Assembly: GCA_963829705.1 (NCBI GenBank)
Contig: CAWHJN010000001.1
Span: forward strand, 948,380-1,012,379
Length of the DNA: 64,000 bases
Source of the DNA: CAWHJN01 sp963829705
GTDB lineage: Bacteria; Bacteroidota; Rhodothermia; Rhodothermales; BA12
Direction of reading: 5' to 3'
Below, piece after piece: positions 53,689 through 62,990 of the stretch (position 1 is its first letter; each line of letters opens with the position of its first letter). The notes below the pieces were generated by a model that was not told the DNA's origin, did no database searches, and worked only from the letters and a program-made list of their open reading frames with translations. A program made the position numbers and the translations under genes.

Positions 53689-55168
53689 CGGGCAGGAGCA
53701 TGTCGGTTTCAGACGCGGACGGCGGGGCTGCTGATCCATCGAAAACGGGGAGCGCGTACGTCCCCAGCAACCCGATTTTCGTGGGCCGGTCGTCGGGTCG
53801 CCAGCGCAGCCCGTCGAGCGTGAGGTCGGGCGGGACGAGGGGTTCAGGGTACACCGTGCTTTTCACGCCCGCCGCGACCGTCGCCCGTTTGATGTCCTGA
53901 CTCCGAAATCGGAAAACGGCCCAGTCGCCGCTGGCCTGCGTGAGTCCGTCGGGCTGGCCGTCTTTCGCCATCTGACGGATCATCTCGGCGTTGGGGCGCA
54001 CGTCGATGATGCGCACCGAATCGGGCAGGAAGAAGCCGGTGATGGCGCGGCCTTTGAGCTGGTTCAGCCGGTTGGTGATGCTGTCGGACTCGACGGCAAA
54101 GGCGTTGGAGCGAGCGAAAAGCGTATCGAGGTCGCCGCTCCGGGCGAGCAGCCGCAGCGTGTCAGCGTTGACCTGCACGCGATCAAACCACGCGAACGGA
54201 TCGCCGAAGAGGCGCACGTCCTCGTGCGTCGTGCTGTCGGCTTCGGTGCGGAGGGAGAACGCCGAATCCGCGCGTGCGGCGTACTCCGGGCTCCACATCG
54301 CCACGCCGCCCCACGCCCGGAACGTCTGGAGCGAGTCGCGCCGCTCGGATTCGAGGAAGGGCGCGCGTAGCAGGAAGGTGTCGAGCACCGCGCCCGTCGT
54401 GTCGAAGCGGACGCGCGCGAGCAGCGGCTGAAAGAGCGAATCGCCCTCGACGCGGCTGAAACCGCGCCGGTCGTCGCTGTACGCTTTCTGGCCGAACAGG
54501 AACGTCCGCTGCGTGGAGTCGGCCTCCGCCTCGCCGCCGCGCCGCTCGACGAACACGTGGCCGCGCGCGAACGACTCTTTCGTCTCACGCAGGTACGTCA
54601 CGCTGTCGGCCTCGAGCGCCGAGCGCGGCTCGTCGAGATGCACCTGACCGGCGAACTCGGCGCGCTTCTCGTCGGAGAAGTACACGCCCGTCTCGCTCGT
54701 GAGCACCGTCGCGCTGTCGACGAGTTGGACGCCCTCGCCAAAGACGGCGCGTTTCTCCCGCGTGAAATACGTGCCCCGCGGCGCCGTCACGACCACCTCG
54801 CCATCGGTCAGCCGCAACGGCCCCGTGGCCTCGCCCGTCTTGGTGCGCTCGTCGTAGCGCACCTCGGGCGACCGCAGCGTGTCTCCGCGCTCGACGATGA
54901 CGACGTTGCCGAAAAAGTGGATCGTGCCTCGGTCGAGGTAGCGGACGGCGCGGCGCGAGGTCAGCACCGTCTCGCCCTGCCGCACGCGCACGTCGCCGGT
55001 GAGCCGGGTGATGGTTTCCATCTGCGTCGAGTCGCCGTCGATGGCGGCGCGCTCGGTTTCAAGAAGCGCGGCGTTGACCGTCGCCCGCTGCCGCGTGGAG
55101 TCGGGTGTCTGGGCGTCTGCCGCCGTCGCCGCGATGCCCAGCAGGAGAATGAGCAGCGCGGCCCTCAA
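53675..55168 (-). CDS. OstA-like (LptA-family) LPS transport protein
   Basis: The 497-residue exported protein has a signal peptide (LLILLLGIAATAADAQ) and OstA/LptA-type repeats of beta-strands (LTGDVRVRQGETVLTSRRAVRYLDRGTIHFFGNVVIVERGDTLRSPEVRYDERT, further ADSVTYLRETKE copies). LptA bridges periplasmic LPS transport; Bacteroidota-type OstA-like proteins are two to three times longer than E. coli LptA. The TTG at 55168 overlaps the lptC stop (TTGA), so translation is coupled. It precedes lptB directly. Confidence 0.86.
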   Translation of the reverse strand: MRAALLILLLGIAATAADAQTPDSTRQRATVNAALLETERAAIDGDSTQMETITRLTGDVRVRQGETVLTSRRAVRYLDRGTIHFFGNVVIVERGDTLRSPEVRYDERTKTGEATGPLRLTDGEVVVTAPRGTYFTREKRAVFGEGVQLVDSATVLTSETGVYFSDEKRAEFAGQVHLDEPRSALEADSVTYLRETKESFARGHVFVERRGGEAEADSTQRTFLFGQKAYSDDRRGFSRVEGDSLFQPLLARVRFDTTGAVLDTFLLRAPFLESERRDSLQTFRAWGGVAMWSPEYAARADSAFSLRTEADSTTHEDVRLFGDPFAWFDRVQVNADTLRLLARSGDLDTLFARSNAFAVESDSITNRLNQLKGRAITGFFLPDSVRIIDVRPNAEMIRQMAKDGQPDGLTQASGDWAVFRFRSQDIKRATVAAGVKSTVYPEPLVPPDLTLDGLRWRPDDRPTKIGLLGTYALPVFDGSAAPPSASETDMLLPDDDS

Positions 55169-55713
55169 CGCTCCACCTCCACATCCACCTCTGCCGTGAC
55201 GCGCGCGAGCTGGTACGAGGTCAGGTCTTCGCTCGCGCGCAGGCTGTAGCCCTGCACGTCCTCGGTGGGCGTGACGATGTGGACGAAGCCCGGCGCGGTG
55301 ACGCGCGCGTCGGCTTCGAGCCACGTCAGGTGCTCGGTTTCGAGGCGGCGGCCGTCCTCCGTCGTCACCACCACGCGGCCCGAGGCCCGGAAGCGCCGGT
55401 CGCGCTCGTAGTAAAAGAGCGTGTCGGCGGTGAGGTGCGCGGAGGGCTGGCCCGTGGCGTCGAACAACTCGGCCTCGACGCGGGCGCGGAGCGTGTCGCC
55501 GGTGAGGACGTGAAGGAGCGTGTCGCGGTCGAAGGTGGCCATATAGGCGGCCTCCATCTTCACGCGCGGGCGCGTGCCGTCGTGAACGTCGAGGGCCACG
55601 TGCCACGCCTCGCGCGAGGGCAGCACCCGCGTGCTGTCGCGCAGCGCCACGCCGGGCGCAGCCGCGCGCCCGCACGCCCCGAGCGCGAGCATCATTCCAA
55701 CGGCCAGAAGCAT
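55165..55713 (-). CDS. lptC: LptC-like LPS export lipoprotein
   Basis: The 182-residue protein starts MLLAVGMMLALGACGR, a lipoprotein-like signal, and contains the LptC pattern VKMEAAYMATFDRDTLLHVLTGDTLRARVEAELFDATGQPSAHLTADTLFYYERDRRFRASGRVVVTTEDGRRLETEHLTW. LptC anchors the periplasmic LPS bridge to the inner-membrane complex. ATG 55713 is preferred over an in-frame ATG at 55767 because the extension is exactly the heptad leader. Confidence 0.86.
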   Translation of the reverse strand: MLLAVGMMLALGACGRAAAPGVALRDSTRVLPSREAWHVALDVHDGTRPRVKMEAAYMATFDRDTLLHVLTGDTLRARVEAELFDATGQPSAHLTADTLFYYERDRRFRASGRVVVTTEDGRRLETEHLTWLEADARVTAPGFVHIVTPTEDVQGYSLRASEDLTSYQLARVTAEVDVEVER

Positions 55714-55743
55714 CGGATGACGAATGGCCTGTGACCCATGACC
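55714..55743 (-). repeat. Heptad leader of lptC
   Basis: Four coding-strand GGTCATG-like units (also GGTCACA and CGTCATC) end 2 nt before the ATG. Confidence 0.65.
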
Positions 55744-55763
55744 GGTGGCAAACGACCTGCTTT

Positions 55764-56465
55764 TCATGCGGGATCGAGCCTACACGTCTCCCCCGCCGCG
55801 ATCACGCCGTGCGCGGCCTTCACGCCGTCGCCGAGGCCGCGCAGCCACGTTTCGAACTGTTCCATTTCGGCCCGCAGCACGTCCACAGAGGCCGCGTCGG
55901 TGCTGCTGTAGACGACCGCCGCCACGCGCGTCGTTTCAGGCGTCGTTTTGGTCGCCAGGCTGTCCTTGACCGGGTTAACGATGGGCGTCTCCCCATCCTC
56001 CCGCACCGCACAACCGACGATGAGATCGTGGAGCCCGATTTCCTGCCCGCCGGTGTTAAAGACGTACGCCTCGTCCGCCGCGCCCAGCCGAAACGTGAAC
56101 GCATCGGCAGTAGCGAGGTCGAGGTCCCACAGCGAGATAGGCAACAGGTGCTCGATGCACAGCGCGTTGCACACGTCCACCGCCCCGTTGATGCGCGGAA
56201 ATGCCTCTTCTGCCGCCGTGCGAAGCAGGTATTCGGTGGCAGGCTTGGAGCGCCCCGTGGGCTTGTAGACGCCGTTCCGCAGGAGGTCGCGCACGGCGCG
56301 GCGGCGCGCTTCGAGGTCGTCCGGGAGCGCCATCGCCCGCGTGTGCAGCAGATCGGCGAGGTGACGCTCGAAGCCCGGCGGCACCCCGGCCACGTCGATG
56401 CCGGTGGCTACGACGAAGCCCAGCACGGCGTCGGGGCGGGGGATCTGGTGATGGAAGGCAGGCAT
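55764..56465 (-). CDS. B3/B4 domain-containing protein (PheT-like editing domain)
   Basis: The 233-residue protein consists of a B3/B4 tRNA-editing-like domain: HTRAMALPDDLEARRRAVRDLLRNGVYKPTGRSKPATEYLLRTAAEE, NGAVDVCNALCIEHLLPISLWDLDL, and VNPVKDSLATKTTPETTRVAAVVYSSTDA. Free-standing B3/B4 proteins probably hydrolyse mischarged tRNA-Phe. It lies 20 nt upstream of the lptC heptad leader on the same strand. Confidence 0.86.
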   Translation of the reverse strand: MPAFHHQIPRPDAVLGFVVATGIDVAGVPPGFERHLADLLHTRAMALPDDLEARRRAVRDLLRNGVYKPTGRSKPATEYLLRTAAEEAFPRINGAVDVCNALCIEHLLPISLWDLDLATADAFTFRLGAADEAYVFNTGGQEIGLHDLIVGCAVREDGETPIVNPVKDSLATKTTPETTRVAAVVYSSTDAASVDVLRAEMEQFETWLRGLGDGVKAAHGVIAAGETCRLDPA

Positions 56466-56498
56466 GGGGCCGGGTACGAGGTGCGAGGTTCGAGGTTC
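56466..56498 (-). repeat. Heptad leader of the B3/B4 gene
   Basis: GAACCTC occurs twice, then drifts to GCACCTC and GTACCCG, ending 5 nt before the ATG. It is the same word as the 21-copy array at 29204. Confidence 0.72.
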
Positions 56499-56612
56499 AA
56501 GGGGTTAATCGATCCCTCCGCCGAAACTGGCTCTGCACTGACGCCTCTGGAACGGCGCGGGTGCGGGATCGGTGAAAGCGGCCTGTCCCACTCCAGAAAA
56601 CCCCGTTCGTCC

Positions 56613-57020
56613 ATGCGTACCCAGCAGATGCTCTCGACCCATCCCCTGCCGCCCAGCCACCTCGACGCGCTCGTCGCGGCCATCGACGCCGCTTTTGCCT
56701 GCGAGGGGTGCTGCACCGCGTGTGCCGATGCCTGCCTCGGTGAAACCGGCGAGATGGACCTCACGCGGTGCATCCGTACCAACCTCGACTGCGCGGACAT
56801 CTGCGCCACGACGGCCCGCGTGCTGTCGCGCCAGACGCACCCCACCGCCGCGATCCTGCGCGCCCAGCTCAACGCGTGCGTGGCCGCCTGCAATGCCTGC
56901 GCCGACGAGTGCTCGCAACACGCCGGGCATCACGACCACTGCCGCGTGTGCGCCGAGTGCTGCCGCACCTGCTCGGAGGCCTGCTCGACGCTTCTGCGGT
57001 CGATGCCGACCGCCGCCTGA
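56613..57020 (+). CDS. Cys-rich four-helix-bundle copper-binding protein (DUF326)
   Basis: The 135-residue protein contains repeated Cys pairs spaced like DUF326 copper storage/binding proteins: FACEGCCTACADACLG, CIRTNLDCADICATTARVLS, LNACVAACNACADECSQHAGHHDHCRVCAECCRTCSEAC. The 18 or so Cys with His residues suit Cu(I) binding in a helical bundle. No secretion signal is seen, so it is likely cytosolic. The DUF411 gene 174 nt downstream hints at a small metal-handling pair. Confidence 0.9.
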   Translation: MRTQQMLSTHPLPPSHLDALVAAIDAAFACEGCCTACADACLGETGEMDLTRCIRTNLDCADICATTARVLSRQTHPTAAILRAQLNACVAACNACADECSQHAGHHDHCRVCAECCRTCSEACSTLLRSMPTAA

Positions 57021-57194
57021 ACGGCGCACGTATTCAGAAGCAACGACTTTCGTGCGGCACGTTCCTGCCTCGCGCTCGATGCCATCGTGCAGAGCGGGAA
57101 GCTGGCCGCGACGGTTTTTCACGCCCGGCGCCCGAACCCCGCGCGCCCAGCGCCATTGCTCCCGGCATTCCCGCCTCATCCTGACCCCACGTCC

Positions 57195-57734
57195 ATGCAC
57201 CGCTTCACCGCCCTGCTGCTCGCGCTCGTGTTCACCGCCGCCGCGTGTACGCCCGCCGACGAAACGCCCGCGCCTCCGCAGGCTTTGCCCGCCGCCACTC
57301 CGGCACCTGCCGCCGTCCCGACGTCGCAGCCCACGGCCTCCACGCCGACGGCGCAGGCCGCGCTGCCTGTCATCACGGTCTACAAAACGCCCACGTGCGG
57401 CTGCTGCAAGATGTGGAACGCGCACCTGGAGCAGGCCGGCTTCACCGTCAAGTCGGTGGACCTGCCCCATCTGAACGAGGTCAAGGCCGAGTACGGCATT
57501 CCGCCCGCGTTGCAGTCGTGCCACACGGGCGTCGTGGACGGCTACGTCATCGAGGGCCACGTGCCTGCCGAGGACATCAAGCGGTTGCTGGCCGAACAGC
57601 CCGAGGCCGCGGGCCTCACCGTGCCGGGGATGCCCGTCGGCTCGCCCGGCATGGAAGTCCCCGGCCAGCCCGCGCAGCCGTACGACGTGCTGCTCGTCAG
57701 CAACGGCCAGACGAGCGTGTACGCCAGCCACTGA
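57195..57734 (+). CDS. DUF411 exported metal-binding lipoprotein
   Basis: The 179-residue protein has a lipoprotein signal (ALVFTAAACTP), a Pro/Ala/Thr-rich linker and a DUF411 domain: VITVYKTPTCGCCKMWNAHLEQAGFTVKSVDLP, CHTGVVDGYVIEGHVPAEDIKRLLAE and GMPVGSPGMEVPGQ. The CGCC motif and the later CHT fit a copper or other soft-metal site. DUF411 proteins often accompany copper resistance genes. It follows the Cys-rich DUF326 gene and converges with the next gene. Confidence 0.9.
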   Translation: MHRFTALLLALVFTAAACTPADETPAPPQALPAATPAPAAVPTSQPTASTPTAQAALPVITVYKTPTCGCCKMWNAHLEQAGFTVKSVDLPHLNEVKAEYGIPPALQSCHTGVVDGYVIEGHVPAEDIKRLLAEQPEAAGLTVPGMPVGSPGMEVPGQPAQPYDVLLVSNGQTSVYASH

Positions 57735-57735
57735 G

Positions 57736-59106
57736 TCAGAGCAGCGGTTTCCCTGCTACCAGCAGGCGCAGCACCCGGTGCGTCAGCGCCCGCGCCTCGG
57801 CGCTGTCCGGGCCGGAAAACGTCGCCCCTGCCCAGTCGGTCGAACCGGCCTGAAAGACCCATCCGCTCGTGGGGGTTTTCTGAAAAGCGTGCATCGTGCC
57901 GACGGTGGGACGCCCCAGCCGCTCGCCGCGCTGGTAGCCGAGGAGCCGGAAGCGGTGGAAACCGAGGCGCGCGGTGTCGGCCACGAGCGAGTTCGGCTCC
58001 CCGGCGAGCAGGGGCGCGCCGTCCATCTCCGTCGCCGGACCGTCGTAGATGGAATCGGCGGGGACGGGGAGGCCCTCGAAAAGGGCGCCCCCTCCGATCA
58101 GCCGAAAGCCGGGCGACAGGTCGCGCCCGAAGCCGCCGTGCGGAAAGCCCGCGCCGATGCTCGCTTCGATGGGGTAATCCAACTCAGGCTCGTCCCACGT
58201 GACGGTGCGGAGTGAATCCGCGCCGATGGGGTCTTCAGTGGCCACTTTGTAGCACACGAGCCGGCCCCTTTCGTCGTAGCGCACCTGCCACCACATGGTG
58301 TTGCCCGAGAGCACGACGAGGTGGCCACCGCGTGCGACGAACGCATCGACGTTGCGGCGGGCGCGGCGCGTCCAGTACTCGCTGTGCCCCATCACGAGCA
58401 GCACGCGGGTGTGCGCGAGTGTTCTCGGATCGTCTAGGTCGCGGTCGGCGGCGTAGCCCGTCACGAACGGCTGCCTCGCCATCCATCCGAGGAACGACTC
58501 GAAAAAGTGCCACTGGGTTTTCCCCGAGGGCCGCTCGAAGGACACCCTCCGCGCCCGGTTCTCGTCGCGGTCAGGCAGCGCGTTCTTCCAGCGCAGCATG
58601 AGCACGCGTCCCGCCGCCACGCGCAGCCGCGCCCACCTGTTCATCACATACAAACTGCGCCCGCCTTCCTGCGCGTACGCCGCGACGGTGTTGGACGGAT
58701 AGACGACGAGGACGTCGAGGCTATCCTGCCCGCCGGGCCGCACGACGAACGGAACGCGGTTCTCGATCAGGTACAGGCCGCTCGCCTGGGGCGCAGGAAA
58801 CGAGGCGCTCTCTTTCCACCCGAACCCGTCGTGCCACGGCTGCGGCCCCGTGCGTTGCCACCGGACGACCGCTTCCACCGTGTCCACGCTGCCTCCGGAA
58901 GCCCGCGAAACCACGACGCGCTGCGTGTGCGGCCAGAGCCCGCCGTCGAGGGAAACCCTGACGGAATCGCCGGCGGCGTAGGACACCGCATCTGTGTAGC
59001 CTCGCAGCGGAGCCGCCGCCCGCAGCGCGACGCCCGCTGCCAGCGCGATCCCGACGACGAGCAGCAGGAGGCGCACCCGACGCGTGCGAGGGCGAGAAAG
59101 CGCCAT
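57736..59106 (-). CDS. N,N-dimethylformamidase beta-subunit-like exported protein
   Basis: The 456-residue protein has an N-terminal membrane anchor or signal (VRLLLLVVGIALAAGVALRA) and a large domain resembling the C-terminal part of dimethylformamidase large subunits: DSLDVLVVYPSNTVAAYAQEGGRSLYV, VSFERPSGKTQWHFFESFLGWM, RTLAHTRVLLVMGHSEYWTRRARRNVDAFVARGGHLVVLSGNTMWWQVR and TMHAFQKTPTSGWVFQAGSTDWAG. Stand-alone members have unknown function. It ends 2 nt from the DUF411 stop and starts 3 nt downstream of the gpmI stop. Confidence 0.78.
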   Translation of the reverse strand: MALSRPRTRRVRLLLLVVGIALAAGVALRAAAPLRGYTDAVSYAAGDSVRVSLDGGLWPHTQRVVVSRASGGSVDTVEAVVRWQRTGPQPWHDGFGWKESASFPAPQASGLYLIENRVPFVVRPGGQDSLDVLVVYPSNTVAAYAQEGGRSLYVMNRWARLRVAAGRVLMLRWKNALPDRDENRARRVSFERPSGKTQWHFFESFLGWMARQPFVTGYAADRDLDDPRTLAHTRVLLVMGHSEYWTRRARRNVDAFVARGGHLVVLSGNTMWWQVRYDERGRLVCYKVATEDPIGADSLRTVTWDEPELDYPIEASIGAGFPHGGFGRDLSPGFRLIGGGALFEGLPVPADSIYDGPATEMDGAPLLAGEPNSLVADTARLGFHRFRLLGYQRGERLGRPTVGTMHAFQKTPTSGWVFQAGSTDWAGATFSGPDSAEARALTHRVLRLLVAGKPLL

Positions 59107-59109
59107 GCG

Positions 59110-60634
59110 TCAGACGAGCACGTCGCCCGTCATCTCGGCGGGCCGTTCGACGCCCATCAGCGCGAGCATCGTCGGAGCCACGTCGCCGAGTTTGCCGTCG
59201 CGGATGGGGCCGGTGAAGCCGTCCTTGATGATGAGGTGCGGCACGAGCGCGAGCGAATGCGCCGTGTTGGGGCTGCCGTCGGGGTTTTTCATCCGGTCGG
59301 CGTTGCCGTGGTCGGCGATGATGGTGACGCCGTAGCCCTTCGCCACCGCCGCCTCGACGACCGTTTTCGCCGCGGCATCGACCGCTTCGATGGCCCGCAC
59401 GGCGGCATCGAAATCGCCGGTGTGGCCCACCATGTCCGGGTTGGCGAAGTTGACGACGGCGAAGCTGTAGGGGTTTTGCGTGAGCGCCTCGGCGACTTTC
59501 TGGGACAGTTCAGGCACGCTCATCTGCGGCTGCAAATCGTACGTCGCCACTTTGGGCGATGGCACGAGGATGCGGTCTTCGCCCTCGAACGGTGCCTCCC
59601 GCCCGCCGGAGAAAAAGAACGTCACGTGCGGGTACTTCTCCGTCTCCGCCGCCCGGAGTTGCGTGCCGCCGAGCGCCGCGACGACCTCGCCCATCGTGCG
59701 GGTCAGGTTCTGCTTCGGAAACGCGACGGGCAGCGGGAAGGCGTCATCGTACTGCGCGAACGTGGCGTAGTGGAGGTTTCGGGGCCGCACGCGTCGCTCG
59801 AAGCCGTCGAACGCATCGTCTAGAAACGCCCGCGTGATCTGCCGGGCGCGGTCAGCGCGGAAGTTGAAAAAGATGATGGCGTCGCCGTCTTTCACGCGCC
59901 CGTCCACGCCGTCGATCGTGCGTGGGAGGATAAATTCGTCGGTGTCACCGCTCTCGTACGCCGCCTCGACGGCCGCCTGCGCCGATCGGGAACGATCCCT
60001 CGCCCACGCCCTCGGTGAGCAGCCGGTACGCCTTCTCGGTGCGCTCCCACCGCTTGTCGCGGTCCATCGCGTAGTAGCGCCCGACCACGTCCGCGATGCG
60101 CCCGGTGCCGATGCGCGCGGCGGCGCGTTCGACCTCCCCCACGTAGCGCCGCCCGGCTTCCTTCGGGTCGGTGTCGCGTCCGTCGGTGAAGGCGTGGAGG
60201 AGCACGTCATCTCCCGCGAGGCCCTGACGTTTCGCCAGTTCGAGCAGTGCGACGGCGTGGCTGAGGTGCGAATGCACGCCGCCATCGGAGAACAGGCCGA
60301 ACAGGTGCAGCCGGGTGCCGCGTTCCTTCGCGTGCCGCGCTGCCGCGACGAGCACGGGGTTGTCGTAGAACGAACCGTCCTCGATGGCCTCGTCGATGCG
60401 GACGAGGTCCTGGTACACCACGCGCCCCGCGCCCAGGTTCATGTGCCCCACTTCCGAGTTGCCCATCTGCCCGACGGGCAGCCCCACGGCCCGCTCCGAC
60501 GCCCGCAGCGTCGCGTGTGGATAGGTGGCGAAAAGCTGATCGAGAAACGGCTTGCGCGCCGCGTCGATGGCGCTGACGGAAGGGTCTTCGGCGATGCCGT
60601 AGCCATCGAGAATGAGGAGCAGATGCGGTTGCAT
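59110..60634 (-). CDS. gpmI: 2,3-bisphosphoglycerate-independent phosphoglycerate mutase (1-nt indel)
   Basis: GpmI interconverts 3- and 2-phosphoglycerate through a phosphoserine. The N-terminal part reads HLLLILDGYGIAEDP and GQMGNSEVGHMNLGAGRVVYQDL (active-site Ser), up to LTEGVGEGSF. The C-terminal part in a shifted frame begins SAQAAVEAAYESGDTDEFILP and contains FFNFRADRARQ, MVGHTGDFDAAVRAIEAVD and IIADHGNADRM with metal ligands. The full span is one base more than a multiple of three. The indel lies at about 59983-59992. With one base removed the product is about 507 residues. Confidence 0.9.
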
Positions 60635-60674
60635 GGGGAAGAGGGTATGGGTCGTTTGTCATGGGTCATGTGAT
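60635..60674 (-). repeat. Heptad leader of gpmI
   Basis: Coding-strand units GACCCAT (twice), GACAAAC and ACCCTCT are in exact 7-nt register up to 5 nt before the ATG. They are related in word and phase to the upp leader. Confidence 0.68.
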
Positions 60675-60703
60675 CGAGGTGCGACTCCAATGACCCATGA
60701 CGC

Positions 60704-61549
60704 TTAACCATTGACGCGATAATCACGCACTTTGCGTGTCGTTTTGCCGGTTCGGGTGTCGTAGACGTTCATCGACAACGTGCGCGGGTCGGCGAGTTGT
60801 TCGGTGCCGTGGCGGTCGGTTTTGGTGGCAGGCGTGTCGAAGTACCGATCGGTGCCGGGGGCGTAGTAGCGGCCTTTTTTCGGGTCGAGGTCGGTGCGCG
60901 GTGGCGGCAGCGCCTGGAGCGCCTCGAAGTACAAACACACTGGCGCGACGGGGCACGCTTCGCACTTCGGGCTGCGGGCGGTGCAGGTGTAGCGCCCGTG
61001 GAGGATGAGCAGGTGGTGCGCCTCGCCCCACACGTCGGGCGGCCAGAGGCGCTTGAGTTGCTCTTCAACTTTCAGGACAGTATCGGCGTTTCGGGTCAAC
61101 CCGATGCGGTTGGCGACGCGGAAAACGTGCGTGTCCACCGGCAGCGCGGCCACGTCGAAGGCGACGGACGCCACCACCTGCGCCGTCTTCCGCCCGACGC
61201 CCGCGAGCGTTTGTAATTCGTTCAGATCCCGCGGCACCTCGCCCCCGAAAACCTCGACGATACGCTTTGCCGCCGACGCCAGGTGCTTCGCCTTGTTGTT
61301 CGGATACGAGATCGACCGGATAAAGGGGAAGATCGTTTCCGCCTCCGCCTCCGCCATCGCCGCGACGGTGGGAAACGCCTCGAAGAGCGCGGGTGTGACC
61401 GTGTTGACACGGGCGTCGGTACACTGCGCCGACAGCACGACGGCGACGAGCAGTTCGTACGGATCGCGGTAGTCGAGTTCGGTTTCCGGCGCGGGGATGT
61501 GGCGGCGCAGCGCATCGAGCGTGAAGGCGGCGCGGTCGGAACGGGTCAA
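60704..61549 (-). CDS. nth: Endonuclease III with C-terminal extension
   Basis: Nth is the base-excision-repair DNA glycosylase/AP lyase for oxidised pyrimidines. The protein (281 residues from TTG 61549) has DPYELLVAVVLSAQCTDARVN, the helix-hairpin-helix LQTLAGVGRKTAQVV, the catalytic Asp in ALPVDTHVFRVANRIGL and the 4Fe-4S ligands CTARSPKCEACPVAPVC. About 70 residues follow the cluster (PPPRTDLDPKKGRYYAPGTDRYFD...), making it longer than typical Nth of 210-230 residues. Confidence 0.92.
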   Translation of the reverse strand: MTRSDRAAFTLDALRRHIPAPETELDYRDPYELLVAVVLSAQCTDARVNTVTPALFEAFPTVAAMAEAEAETIFPFIRSISYPNNKAKHLASAAKRIVEVFGGEVPRDLNELQTLAGVGRKTAQVVASVAFDVAALPVDTHVFRVANRIGLTRNADTVLKVEEQLKRLWPPDVWGEAHHLLILHGRYTCTARSPKCEACPVAPVCLYFEALQALPPPRTDLDPKKGRYYAPGTDRYFDTPATKTDRHGTEQLADPRTLSMNVYDTRTGKTTRKVRDYRVNG

Positions 61550-61579
61550 GGGGAGACGCGGAAGTCGGAGGGGGAAACG
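61550..61579 (-). repeat. Heptad leader of nth
   Basis: Coding-strand units CGTTTCC, ACTTCCG and relatives repeat four times and end 2 nt before the TTG. This supports TTG as start. The words match the cysteine desulfurase leader. Confidence 0.65.
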
Positions 61580-61708
61580 TGACGCAGGGCACGGGCGGAA
61601 GGGTTGGCTTTGTACTGATCCACCCACCGATCCAACCCGACCAACCCGACCCGTGTTGCGTGGAAACTGCGTTCGGTGGCCTCTCCACGCGGCGTATTTT
61701 GGCCGCCT

Positions 61709-62878
61709 ATGCCACGCCCTCTCCTCCTCCTCGCGCTGGTGGTCCTCGCCGCCGCGCCGCTGCACGCGCAATTCGGGCCGACCGACTCGGCGCGCGTGGC
61801 GCTCGTCACCATCGCGCCAGGCGACGACGTGTATTCGCGCTGGGGCCACACGGCCATCCGCATCGACGACCCCACGACGGGCTTCGATGCGCTCTACAAC
61901 TACGGCACGTTCGAGTTCGACCGCTGGTTCGTGTTCTCGTTCGCGTACGGAAAGCTCGATTACCTCCTCAGCGTGTGGCCCACGCCGCGCGCCTACGCGC
62001 TCTACATCCAGGTGGAGAACCGCTCGATCATCGAGCAGACGCTGCGCCTCACGCCCGCTGAAACGCGGAAACTCTACACGCTGCTCGAAACCAACGCGCT
62101 GCCCGAGAACCGAGTCTACCGCTACGATTTCCTGTTCGACAACTGCTCGACGCGTCCGCGCGACGTGATCGAGGCGGCACTCGGCACAAGGCTCGTCCCA
62201 CCGACGCGCACGCCCCACACGTTCCGCGACCTCATCGACCCGTTCCTGCGCGAGGTGCCCGCGCTCGACACCGGCCTCGACGTGCTGCTCGGCCTTCCCG
62301 TCGATGCCCGCGCCACCGAGCGTGAGGCCACCTTCCTGCCCGACACGCTCTTCGCGTGGATGGAAAAAGCGCGGGTACAGACCGCCGACGGCCAGCAACA
62401 CCCGCTTGTCGTCCGCACCGACACGGTGTACTGGGCAGGTCCTGCCGTGCCGCCCGTGCGGGCCTTCCCCTGGCACACCCTCGTGATCGCGGGAATTGCA
62501 CTCGGCGGGCTCTGGGCGACGTGGCAGACGCGCCGCCGCGCGCCGGGTCAGTGGCTGCGGTGGATGGATGCGCTGCTCTTCGGTGTGCTGGGTGTGGTGG
62601 GCCTGCTGCTGGCGTTTCTGTGGTTCGTGTCGCTGCATCACGTCACCGGCCCCAATCTCAACGTGCTGTGGGCCTGGCCCACCCACCTCGCGGCAGCGGG
62701 GATCGCGCTGCGCCGGACGCTGCCGCGCTGGGGCACGCGGTATTTCCAGGCGACGGCCCTCGTCACGGGCGCTGCGCTCGTCGTGTGGCCGTTGCTACCG
62801 CAGGCGCTGCCATGGACCGTGTGGCCGCTCGCGCTGCTGGCGGCGGTGCGCGCATGGGCGCGGAACCGACAGCCGTAG
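61709..62878 (+). CDS. DUF4105-family exported membrane protein
   Basis: The 389-residue protein has a signal peptide (MPRPLLLLALVVLAAAPLHAQ) and the DUF4105 domain: VALVTIAPGDDVYSRWGHTAIRIDDP, FDALYNYGTFEF, YRYDFLFDNCSTRPRDVIEAAL, with conserved His and Cys suggesting a papain-like or NlpC-like catalytic pair. Four hydrophobic segments occupy the C-terminal third (about 262-385). The family occurs in Bacteroidota envelopes and its substrate is unknown. A TATTTTG box lies 7 nt before the ATG. Confidence 0.86.
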   Translation: MPRPLLLLALVVLAAAPLHAQFGPTDSARVALVTIAPGDDVYSRWGHTAIRIDDPTTGFDALYNYGTFEFDRWFVFSFAYGKLDYLLSVWPTPRAYALYIQVENRSIIEQTLRLTPAETRKLYTLLETNALPENRVYRYDFLFDNCSTRPRDVIEAALGTRLVPPTRTPHTFRDLIDPFLREVPALDTGLDVLLGLPVDARATEREATFLPDTLFAWMEKARVQTADGQQHPLVVRTDTVYWAGPAVPPVRAFPWHTLVIAGIALGGLWATWQTRRRAPGQWLRWMDALLFGVLGVVGLLLAFLWFVSLHHVTGPNLNVLWAWPTHLAAAGIALRRTLPRWGTRYFQATALVTGAALVVWPLLPQALPWTVWPLALLAAVRAWARNRQP

Positions 62879-62990
62879 CGCGCCGGAAGCGCTGCCGGGG
62901 CTTCCCCCACACACATTGCGCGGCTTCCCTCTCAACACGGCGGCAGCACGTGGGGTACTGTAGCAGTGGCCCAACCCACCCGCCACCGCC

